Shown: positions 5,961 through 11,760 of the stretch, piece after piece | How the letters are laid out: each line of letters starts with the position of its first letter | How positions within the stretch are numbered: the first letter of the stretch is position 1 | Assembly: GCA_016199405.1 (NCBI GenBank) | Contig: JACQGS010000012.1 | Location: 1 to 14,049 of the forward strand | Source: Chloroflexota bacterium | Lineage (GTDB): Bacteria > Chloroflexota > Anaerolineae > UBA4142 | Direction: 5' to 3' | DNA: 14,049 nt | Notes under the pieces: generated by a model | Seen by the model: only the letters and a program-made list of their open reading frames with translations | Database searches by the model: none | What the model was told of the DNA's origin: nothing | Made by a program: the position numbers and the translations under genes

Positions 5961-6833
5961 ATGGAAAATTTTCTCATTCAACTGCTCAACGGCTTCGTCT
6001 CAGGAATGTTGCTCTTTATTCTCGCGGCGGGGCTGTCACTCATTTTCGGCTTGATGGACGTGATCGCGCTGACGCACGGCGCGTTTTATTTGCTCGGCGG
6101 CTACATCGGCTTGACGATGGTGCGCGCGCTCGATAGTTTTTGGCTCGCGCTGCTCGTCGCGCCGCTGGTCGTCGGCTTGCTGGGACTGGTCATTGAAAAT
6201 TTTTTCATCCGGCGTTTGTATGGACGCGCGCGCCATCTTGATCAAGTCTTGCTGACGTTTGGCATGGCGCTGATCACGATTGACCTCACGCGCGCGCAGT
6301 GGGGCGCGTACGTCGAAAGCGTTTCGGGACCGCCGCAACTCGCCGGGCAGTTTCGCATCTTTAGTGTTGATTTTCCGATTTATCGTCTTGCGCTGCTCGC
6401 GTTCGGCTTGTTGCTCGCGCTCGCGCTTTGGCTGATCATCAATCGCACGCGGCTCGGCGCGATTGTGCGCGCCGGCGTGAGCGACGCGCAAATGGTGAGC
6501 GGGCTGGGCATCAACATTCAAAGCGTTTTCGCGGGCGTGTTCGCGTTTGGCTGCGCGCTCGCCGGGCTTGCCGGCGTCGTCGGCGCGCCGATTCTCAGTT
6601 TGTATCCCGGACTCGATTCCGAAATTTTGATTCTCGCGCTCGTCGTCGTGGTAGTTGGCGGATTGGGCACGCTCGAAGGCGCGTTCTTTGGCAGTCTGCT
6701 GATCGGTCTCGCGGATACGTTTGGCAAAGCGTTCATTCCGGAATTTGCGCGCTTTCTTATTTTTGCAGTGATGGCAGCAGTATTGCTGATTCGCCCCGGC
6801 GGACTTTTTGGTCTCAAGGGGGCGGATTCGTGA
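5961..6833 (+). CDS. livH: Branched-chain amino acid-type ABC transporter permease, LivH family
   Basis: A 290-residue polytopic membrane protein forming half of the importer's channel with the following LivM protein. It shows the family opening (L-L-N-G, then G-M-L-L-F-I-L-A-A-G-L-S-L-I-F-G-L-M near residues 15-31), A-L-T-H-G-A-F-Y-L-L-G-G-Y, the cytoplasmic loop around G-L-G-I-N-I-Q-S-V-F-A that contacts the ATPase subunits, and the late V-V-V-V-V-G-G-L-G-T-L-E-G-A-F-F-G. The frame is open from 5874, but the preceding 29 codons are inside the palindromic repeat, so ATG 5961 is taken. No clear Shine-Dalgarno precedes it. Its last codon and stop overlap the LivM start. Family certain; solute unknown. 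Confidence 0.93.
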   Translation: MENFLIQLLNGFVSGMLLFILAAGLSLIFGLMDVIALTHGAFYLLGGYIGLTMVRALDSFWLALLVAPLVVGLLGLVIENFFIRRLYGRARHLDQVLLTFGMALITIDLTRAQWGAYVESVSGPPQLAGQFRIFSVDFPIYRLALLAFGLLLALALWLIINRTRLGAIVRAGVSDAQMVSGLGINIQSVFAGVFAFGCALAGLAGVVGAPILSLYPGLDSEILILALVVVVVGGLGTLEGAFFGSLLIGLADTFGKAFIPEFARFLIFAVMAAVLLIRPGGLFGLKGADS

Positions 6834-7828
6834 ATGCGCTTGCCATCCAACTCGCCCGCGCGCGCGCATTTATCGCGCGGCATCCGCGTTTTCTGCTCGG
6901 CGCGCTCGGCGTCCTCGCGATTATTTATCCGTTCACGGCGCGCGTCTTTTTTATTTCGCTCGCGATCGAAGTGCTCATCTACGCGATCTTTGCGATGAGT
7001 TTGGATTTGTTGTTGGGATATACGGGCTTGGTTTCGTTTGGGCACGCCGCGTATTTCGGGCTGGGCGCATACCTCGCCGCGTACCTGTCCAGCACGCGCG
7101 ACATCGCGCTGAATCTCACGACGAACTTGCTCATCACGTTCCCGGTCGTCATCATCGGCTGCGCGCTGGCTGCCGCGCTGCTCGGCTTTTTCGCCATTCG
7201 CACGCGCGGCATTTATTTTTTGATGGTCACGCTCGCCTTCGCGCAAATGCTTTTTAGCATCGCGATCAGTTGGAGCCGCGTGACCGGCGGATCGGATGGC
7301 TTGGCGGGCGTGCCGCGTCCGACGATCGGCGTCGGCGCGTGGGTCTACGAATTTGGATCGCGCGAGAGTATGTACTTTCTCGTCGTCGGAGTTTTTGCCG
7401 CGTCGTTTTTTATTTTGCGCCGCATCGTGGACAGCCCCTTCGGTCTGACGCTGCGCGGCATTCGCGAAAACGAAGCGCGCTTGCGCGCGTTGGGCTATAA
7501 CACGTTTCGCTACAAAATGGCGGCGTTCAGCATCGGCGGCATTTTTGCCGGCATCGCCGGCGCGCTGGCGGCGTACTATTTCGGCATTGCGTCGCCGGAT
7601 AATTTGTATTGGACGAATTCCGGCGCGGTGATGATTATGCTCGTCATCGGCGGGGCGGGTACGCTGACGGGTCCAGTCTACGGCGCGGCGACGGTGCGCT
7701 TGCTCCGCAATTTCATCAGCAGTTACACCGAACGCTGGGAGACGATGCTGGGTCTCGTTTTTATTTTGTTCGTTCTCTTTGCGCCGCGCGGGATTGCCGG
7801 GTTACTGCGACGAGAGCGCGAACGGTAG
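6830..7828 (+). CDS. livM: Branched-chain amino acid-type ABC transporter permease, LivM family
   Basis: A 332-residue polytopic membrane protein, partner of LivH. The start is GTG 6830, inside a GTGA overlap with the LivH stop codon and eight bases after AAGGGGG, an arrangement that couples translation of the two permeases. The upstream open frame to 6428 is only a shadow of livH. The family signature G-Y-T-G-L-V-S-F-G-H-A-A-Y-F-G is at 63-77. The loop segment G-I-R-E-N-E-A-R-L-R-A-L-G-Y-N near residues 207-221 is the coupling-helix region. G-G-A-G-T-L-T-G-P-V-Y-G-A lies near the end. Length is normal for the family. The stop codon abuts the left arm of a palindromic repeat. Confidence 0.93.
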   Translation: MNALAIQLARARAFIARHPRFLLGALGVLAIIYPFTARVFFISLAIEVLIYAIFAMSLDLLLGYTGLVSFGHAAYFGLGAYLAAYLSSTRDIALNLTTNLLITFPVVIIGCALAAALLGFFAIRTRGIYFLMVTLAFAQMLFSIAISWSRVTGGSDGLAGVPRPTIGVGAWVYEFGSRESMYFLVVGVFAASFFILRRIVDSPFGLTLRGIRENEARLRALGYNTFRYKMAAFSIGGIFAGIAGALAAYYFGIASPDNLYWTNSGAVMIMLVIGGAGTLTGPVYGAATVRLLRNFISSYTERWETMLGLVFILFVLFAPRGIAGLLRRERER

Positions 7829-7924
7829 GGGCGAGGCATTCGCTCAACCTTGATATTCAGAAACCTTGCTTGGAATATCCCCGTCTTGCGCCAAATGAAG
7901 TATTTTCTGGCGAATGCCTCGCCC
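7829..7924. repeat. Nested palindrome, 15-bp perfect outer arms, between livM and livG
   Basis: GGGCGAGGCATTCGC (7829-7843) is perfectly complementary to 7910-7924. Inside it GATATTC (7852-7858) pairs with GAATATC (7873-7879). The outer arm resembles the stem inside the kynureninase gene (12508-12529), both containing GGGCGA and ATTCGC, and may be the same dispersed family. Confidence 0.75.
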
Positions 7925-7940
7925 TTACATCGGAGTGTCG

Positions 7941-8693
7941 ATGAGTCGTTTGCGCGTAGAAAATCTGCAAAAACATTTCGGCGGCATCGCGGCGGTCGGC
8001 GGCGTCACGCTCGACGTTGCCGACGGCGCGCGGCAAGCGATCATCGGTCCGAACGGCGCAGGCAAAAGCACGCTCTTTAATATCATCGCCGGCGAATTGC
8101 CGCCGACCGCGGGCCGCGTGCTACTCGACGACCGCGACATTACGCGCTTGCCGGTGCACGCGCGCGCAAATCTGGGCTTGGGGCATACGTTCCAGCGCAA
8201 CAATCTTTTCATGGGTCTAAGCGTTCTCGAAAATGTGCAACTCGCGGTGCAACATCATCACGGCGTAGCGGCGCACGCGTTCAAACCGTCGCGCGCGTTC
8301 GCGTCCGTGCGCGACGATGCGCGGCAAATGCTCGCGCGCGTCGGCTTGGGCGACGTGAGCGAAAAGCACGTGAACGAATTATCATACGGGCAACAGCGCG
8401 CGCTCGAGGTCGCGCTCGCGCTTGCCGGCGCGCCGCGCATTCTTTTGCTCGATGAGCCGACCGCCGGGATGTCGCCGGCGGAAACCGGCGAGATGGTGAA
8501 ATTGATCGAATCCTTGCCGCGGACGTTGACGATGTTGATCGTCGAGCATGATATGGATGTCGTGTTCAGTCTCGCGGACCGCATCGCGGTATTGCATTAT
8601 GGGCAAGTGATCGCGCGGGGAACGCCGGCAGAAGTGCGCGCGAATCCGGTCGCACAGGAAATTTATTTGGGAGCGAATTCGCATCACGCGTAG
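7941..8693 (+). CDS. livG: Branched-chain amino acid-type ABC transporter ATPase, LivG family
   Basis: A 250-residue cytoplasmic ATPase that pairs with LivF to power import. Walker A G-P-N-G-A-G-K-S-T is at 36-44, the Q-loop Gln at 85 (T-F-Q-R), a family-typical signature L-S-Y-G-Q-Q at 147-152, Walker B I-L-L-L-D-E-P at 167-173 and the switch His at 203 (V-E-H-D). R-N-N-L-F-M-G-L-S-V-L-E-N-V at 86-99 and the C-terminal G-T-P-A-E-V-R-A-N-P are typical of LivG. ATG 7941 is chosen over the earlier ATG 7914 because GGAG (7932-7935) precedes it at five bases and family similarity starts there. All catalytic motifs are intact. The stop codon lies inside the left arm of the next palindrome. Confidence 0.93.
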   Translation: MSRLRVENLQKHFGGIAAVGGVTLDVADGARQAIIGPNGAGKSTLFNIIAGELPPTAGRVLLDDRDITRLPVHARANLGLGHTFQRNNLFMGLSVLENVQLAVQHHHGVAAHAFKPSRAFASVRDDARQMLARVGLGDVSEKHVNELSYGQQRALEVALALAGAPRILLLDEPTAGMSPAETGEMVKLIESLPRTLTMLIVEHDMDVVFSLADRIAVLHYGQVIARGTPAEVRANPVAQEIYLGANSHHA

Positions 8694-8744
8694 CGTAGCC
8701 CCTTGTGGGCGTTCTTGAAAAACGCGCACAAGGCGCTATGCTAC
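8690..8744. repeat. Strong hairpin, 24-base arms with 21 matches, between livG and livF
   Basis: The left arm 8690-8713 begins GTAGCGTAGCCCCTTGTG. It pairs with 8721-8744 at 21 of 24 positions around a 7-base loop CTTGAAA. The livG stop codon (8691-8693) lies in the arm and the right arm ends 11 bases before the livF ATG. No U-tract follows, so this is a palindromic insertion element or mRNA processing/stability hairpin, not an intrinsic terminator. Confidence 0.75.
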
Positions 8745-8755
8745 AATTCATTCCA

Positions 8756-9451
8756 ATGCTAACCGTTTCCGAAATCCACACCTACTACGGCGATAGCCAC
8801 GTTCTGCAAGGCATTTCATTGAGCGTGCAACGCGGCGAGGTCGTCGCGCTGTTGGGACGCAACGGCGTCGGCAAATCGACAACTATCAACTCCATCGTTG
8901 GCTTTACGCCACCGCGCGAAGGAAAAATTTTGTTGCGCGACAAGGACATTACGCGCGCGCCGTCGCATGTGACCGCGCGGCTGGGCGTCGGGCTCGTGCC
9001 GCAAGGTCGCCGGATTTTCCCGACGCTGAGCGTGCGCGAAAATATCACGCTCGCGTCGCGCCATACGCGCAACGGCGGCTGGACGTTTGTGCGCATTCTG
9101 GAAACGTTCCCGCCGCTCGCGCAACGCCTCAACAATCTCGGTTCGCAACTCTCCGGCGGCGAACAGCAAATGCTCGCGATTGCGCGCGCGCTGATGACGA
9201 ATCCGGAACTCGTGCTGATGGACGAACCATCCGAAGGGCTTGCGCCGCTCATCGTTGTGGAAATCGGGCGCATCTTGAAAGCGTTGCGCGAGAAGGGACT
9301 TTCGGTGTTGCTGGTCGAGCAGAATCTTTCGCTCGCGCTCGGCGTCGCGAATCGCGTGTACGTGATGAACAAAGGCGCGATTGTTTTCGCGGGGACGCCG
9401 GAGGGACTGCGCGCGAATCCGGAAATACTCCATCGCTATCTTGGTGTCTGA
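8756..9451 (+). CDS. livF: Branched-chain amino acid-type ABC transporter ATPase, LivF family
   Basis: A 231-residue ATPase, partner of LivG. Walker A G-R-N-G-V-G-K-S-T is at 34-42, the Q-loop Gln at 83 (V-P-Q-G-R-R-I-F), signature L-S-G-G-E at 132-136, Walker B V-L-M-D-E-P at 153-158 and S-E-G-L-A-P. As is usual in LivF, the switch His is replaced by Gln189 in L-L-V-E-Q-N. ATG 8756 is taken because the L-T-V-S-E-I-H-T-Y-Y-G opening follows directly; the earlier ATG 8738 and the codons before it fall within the hairpin. No strong ribosome binding site is seen, and initiation may depend on coupling. It ends the importer set, and the DUF3800 gene follows after 12 bases. Confidence 0.93.
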   Translation: MLTVSEIHTYYGDSHVLQGISLSVQRGEVVALLGRNGVGKSTTINSIVGFTPPREGKILLRDKDITRAPSHVTARLGVGLVPQGRRIFPTLSVRENITLASRHTRNGGWTFVRILETFPPLAQRLNNLGSQLSGGEQQMLAIARALMTNPELVLMDEPSEGLAPLIVVEIGRILKALREKGLSVLLVEQNLSLALGVANRVYVMNKGAIVFAGTPEGLRANPEILHRYLGV

Positions 9452-9463
9452 AAAAAGGGAACC

Positions 9464-10030
9464 GTGACGACGCGCCTCTACTGCTACGTTGACGAAAGCG
9501 GCCAAGACACGGAAGGAGATTTGTTCGTCGTCTCGGTGATCGTAGCGGACGAGGCGCGTGAGCGAATCGCTCAACAATGCGAAAAGATTGAAGCGGCAAC
9601 AGGAAAGGGACGCGTCAAGTGGACGAGATCCGACTACGTCAGGAAGCAAGAGTACATTCGACTCATATTGCGAGAACCAGAACTCGCGAACAGTTTGTTC
9701 TTTGCGGTTTATCGGAACAGCAAAGAATATTTTTCGCTAACGGTTCAGACGATTGCTCGCGCAATCGCTATGCGTGGAGAGAAATCTTACAAGGCGACCA
9801 TCTTGATTGACGGGCTGCCGCGCTCCCAACAAAGAAGAGTGGGCAGTGACTTGCGCCGCCTACGTGTACAGATACGAAAGGTGCGCGGAATGAGAAAAGA
9901 AGAAAACGACGCATTGGTTCGACTGGCTGATGCAATCTGCGGGTTTGTGCGCGCGGCGGTCGAGGGCAATCCAGTGATGGCGCAGCTTTTGGAAGAGGGA
10001 AAGCGCAACGGGCTCTTGAGTGAATTGTAG
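9464..10030 (+). CDS. DUF3800 domain protein, RNase H-like fold suspected
   Basis: A 188-residue soluble protein starting at GTG 9464 with AAGGGA four bases upstream. The opening Y-V-D-E-S-G (residues 8-13) is the hallmark of DUF3800. A second acidic position occurs in I-L-I-D-G (Asp116) and a third in V-R-L-A-D-A-I-C-G (Asp156). The three spaced aspartates fit a metal-binding RNase H-like fold as proposed for this family, whose function is unknown and which is often found in accessory or defence-related gene sets. It lies only 12 bases after livF, so it is probably co-transcribed with the importer, yet it has no obvious link to transport. Its codon use is less GCG-biased than that of the liv genes, which suggests a later insertion. 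Its 3' end abuts the terminator of a candidate minus-strand RNA. Confidence 0.8.
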   Translation: MTTRLYCYVDESGQDTEGDLFVVSVIVADEARERIAQQCEKIEAATGKGRVKWTRSDYVRKQEYIRLILREPELANSLFFAVYRNSKEYFSLTVQTIARAIAMRGEKSYKATILIDGLPRSQQRRVGSDLRRLRVQIRKVRGMRKEENDALVRLADAICGFVRAAVEGNPVMAQLLEEGKRNGLLSEL

Positions 10031-10058
10031 AAAAAGAAAAACCCCCATGGTTAGGGGG
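10031..10058 (-). terminator. Intrinsic terminator on the minus strand
   Basis: Read on the minus strand, CCCCC (10058-10054), a 7-base loop and GGGGG (10046-10042) are followed by TTTTTCTTTTT (10041-10031). This is a textbook hairpin plus U-tract. On the plus strand the hairpin follows the DUF3800 stop but has no U-tract, so its clear polarity is minus. Confidence 0.7.
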
Positions 10059-10093
10059 CACAGCCTAGTCCTCGCCGAAACGGGACACCCACC

Positions 10094-10108
10094 AATACTG
10101 GCAGTATT
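10094..10108. promoter_or_regulatory. Perfect 15-base palindrome, possible operator
   Basis: AATACTGGCAGTATT is a perfect dyad with 7-base half-sites around one central base, about 50 bases upstream of the dioxygenase ATG and just inside the candidate small RNA. It has the size and symmetry of a repressor binding site. It may equally be only an RNA hairpin. Confidence 0.35.
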
Positions 10109-10125
10109 CGGCTGAATTTGATCCT

Positions 10126-10153
10126 ATTATAGTCTGAATTGCTATCCTGTCAA
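10126..10153 (-). promoter_or_regulatory. Consensus sigma-70 promoter on the minus strand
   Basis: On the minus strand a perfect TTGACA (10153-10148) is followed by a 16-base spacer and a perfect TATAAT (10131-10126), with a predicted start at A 10119. The -35 box ends six bases before the dioxygenase ATG on the other strand, so polymerase here would compete with anything acting at the dioxygenase start. Confidence 0.65.
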
Positions 10154-10159
10154 TGGCTC

Positions 10160-11626
10160 ATGGAAAAACCCGCTGCTTGGAACAACGACCCCGAATGCGG
10201 CCACGCCGTCGCGTCCGCGTATCAAACGCATTACTGCACCTACATCCGCGTGCCGCGATTGTTGACGCTGCAACAGCCGCAATCGCCGGACGAATTAATT
10301 CTCATCGTCGCGTTGCAATGGTACGAACTGTGGTTCAAGGTTCTGCTCGCCGATCTACACGCCGCGCTGAACGAGGATGGTTCAACCTTTGAACCCGTCA
10401 AGCTCCTCCGGCGCGGCGTCGCACTTTACAAACTGTTCGCGCTCCACGCCGACCTCTGCGAGAGCATCATCGTCCGCGAACTCGCACTGAAAAAATCTTT
10501 GCGCGATGCAAACGCGCGCGGCGTCTCGCAGCAATTCGCGCAAATCGCCGCGCTCTCCGCGCAACTCGCGCGCCGGTGGCAGAAGCCCAGCGCGGAGCTT
10601 GCCGACGCGGTGCGCGACTATCGCGCGCATCTCGACGCGTTCCGCGCACGGTACGCGAAATTTCTGAGCGCGACGCTGAAGCCCTCACCCCCTGCCCCCC
10701 TCTCCCGTCGCAAAGAGCGGCGACAGGCGAGGGGAAATTTGCCGAGTTACGTCGAATGGCTTCGTCTCGATGAACTGCTCGCGTTGCAAGACGGCATCAA
10801 ATCGGCGTTGAGGGAAGAAGGTAAAGAGTCGCAAGGGTTTTGGGCGCCAGAACAAATCGGCGCGGACGAGAATATGTTCATCGTCGTCCACCAATGCTTT
10901 GAGGTGTGGTTTCGCGTCCTGCTCGATTGCATCGAGCGCGCGATTCCGCTTTTGCAGCGCGGCGAAATCCGCGCCGCCACACGCGGGGTGCGCCGCGTCG
11001 TTCAGATTCAACGTCTGCTCGTCCAGCAGATCCAAATCCCCGCGACGATGCTTCCGCTCGACTTTATGCGCTTTCGCGAACAGCGCGTCGAGCGCGGGAA
11101 CCAAGTTTTCGTCACGGGTCTCTCGCCTGCAAGCGGGACCGAGAGTTATCAGTTTCGCGAAATCGAAATCGTTTCGGGTTTGCGCGATGACGCGGTGTTT
11201 CAAAAATATCTTCAGGGCAAAGACATCTTGCCGATTCGTTTGCTGACGCCACGCCAAACCGAGCGGCTGAAGCAAACAACTTTGCCCGAGGCGTTTCGCG
11301 CGGCGGTGCAGGCACGGGGCGTTGAAAAACTCGATGCGCTCTTCACGCCGGCGAATGTTGCCAACCCCAACGCCGACCTTGCGGAACTTGCAGATACGCT
11401 GCTCGAGTACGACGAATTCTTTCGCTACTGGCGCATCGCGCATGTGACGATGGTCGAAAAGATGATTGGCGGCAAATCGGGCACGGGGTTTTTGGGTCCG
11501 GAATATTTGATGGAGACGGCGGGGATCAAGATTCAAGAAAAGAATCGCGTGTTTGAAGAACGGCAAGTGCGTCCGAGATTTTTTGAAGACCTGTGGCGCG
11601 TTCGTACGCGGCTCGGAACATATTAA
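10160..11626 (+). CDS. Tryptophan 2,3-dioxygenase with duplicated N-terminal module
   Basis: Heme enzyme that opens the indole ring of L-tryptophan to N-formylkynurenine. It has 488 residues against about 280 in common bacterial forms. Module 2 (about 195-488) is the complete enzyme: M-F-I-V-V-H-Q-C-F-E-V-W-F-R with His244 matching the active-site His55 of the Xanthomonas enzyme, D-F-M-R-F-R with Arg306 as the substrate-carboxylate Arg, S-Y-Q-F-R-E-I-E, the W-R-I-A-H segment with proximal heme ligand His428, and G-T-G at 441-443. Module 1 (about 20-172) repeats the N-terminal helices: Y-C-T-Y-I-R-V-P-R-L-L-T-L-Q and Q-W-Y-E-L-W-F-K, but Leu52 replaces the catalytic His. The modules are joined by a proline- and arginine-rich linker (174-193) that coincides with a palindromic repeat. 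ATG 10160 is preferred to TTG 10139. Kynureninase follows. The family call is firm; whether both modules act in catalysis is inference. Confidence 0.88.
   Translation: MEKPAAWNNDPECGHAVASAYQTHYCTYIRVPRLLTLQQPQSPDELILIVALQWYELWFKVLLADLHAALNEDGSTFEPVKLLRRGVALYKLFALHADLCESIIVRELALKKSLRDANARGVSQQFAQIAALSAQLARRWQKPSAELADAVRDYRAHLDAFRARYAKFLSATLKPSPPAPLSRRKERRQARGNLPSYVEWLRLDELLALQDGIKSALREEGKESQGFWAPEQIGADENMFIVVHQCFEVWFRVLLDCIERAIPLLQRGEIRAATRGVRRVVQIQRLLVQQIQIPATMLPLDFMRFREQRVERGNQVFVTGLSPASGTESYQFREIEIVSGLRDDAVFQKYLQGKDILPIRLLTPRQTERLKQTTLPEAFRAAVQARGVEKLDALFTPANVANPNADLAELADTLLEYDEFFRYWRIAHVTMVEKMIGGKSGTGFLGPEYLMETAGIKIQEKNRVFEERQVRPRFFEDLWRVRTRLGTY
10698..10733. repeat. Palindromic repeat inside the dioxygenase gene
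   Basis: CCCTCTCCCGTCGC (10698-10711) pairs with 10720-10733 at 12 of 14 positions around an 8-base loop. The surrounding C-rich stretch (from 10682) extends the element. It is in frame and supplies most of the linker residues 174-193, which have no place in ordinary dioxygenases. It resembles the 'CCCTCACCCCCTGCCC' class of dispersed repeats normally seen between genes. Confidence 0.75.
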
Positions 11627-11751
11627 CCGCAGAGAGCGCAGAGACACAGAGAAAGAACAAAATCAGATTCGCTTTTTCAAAAACCGGTTTCACTGTCATG
11701 CTGAGCGAAGCGTAGCATCTAGAATGACATTCCTCTGTGTTCTCTGTGGCG
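11627..11751. repeat. Nested dispersed repeats between dioxygenase and kynureninase genes
   Basis: The outer arms are CCGCAGAGAGCGCAGAG (from 11627) and, reversed, CACAGAGAACACAGAG (within 11731-11751), both of the CRCAGAGARCRCAGAG type. Inside is a second element, GTCATGCT (11695-11702) paired with AGAATGAC (11721-11728), enclosing GAGCGAAGCG; this 'GTCATNCTGAGCGAAGCG' element is widespread in bacterial genomes. The outer repeat starts at the base after the dioxygenase stop codon, and the spacer holds no gene. Confidence 0.7.
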
Positions 11752-11760
11752 AAAAATGAA

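Larger units (their letters stand above)
10031..10119 (-). ncRNA. Candidate small RNA, about 85-90 nt, divergent from the dioxygenase gene
   Basis: A consensus promoter (10126-10153) and an intrinsic terminator bracket an 85-90-base minus-strand transcript with no credible reading frame. The RNA can fold. CAGCC (10114-10110) pairs with GGCTG (10065-10061), AATAC at 10108-10104 pairs with GTATT at 10098-10094, and GTCC (10087-10084 region) pairs with GGAC (10072-10069 region), giving a three-way-junction-like body before the terminator stem. No known family (6S, SRP, tmRNA, common riboswitches) is recognised. An alternative is that the same inverted repeats act as DNA operators, or as a plus-strand leader for the dioxygenase. 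Confidence 0.5.

Noticed and set aside
6428..6829. N-terminal extension of LivM by about 134 residues
   Set aside because: The extension overlaps livH in another frame and is arginine-rich. GTG 6830 has a ribosome binding site and the family-typical start.
6518..7246. Long minus-strand frames opposite livH and livM (also opposite the dioxygenase and livF)
   Set aside because: They are composed mainly of Arg, Ala, Glu, Gln and Asp, with no domain signature, and mirror convincing plus-strand membrane and ATPase proteins.
10031..10058. Plus-strand intrinsic terminator for the importer/DUF3800 operon
   Set aside because: The hairpin is present but the plus strand has CACAGCC, not a U-tract, after it. 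The T-tract is on the minus-strand side.
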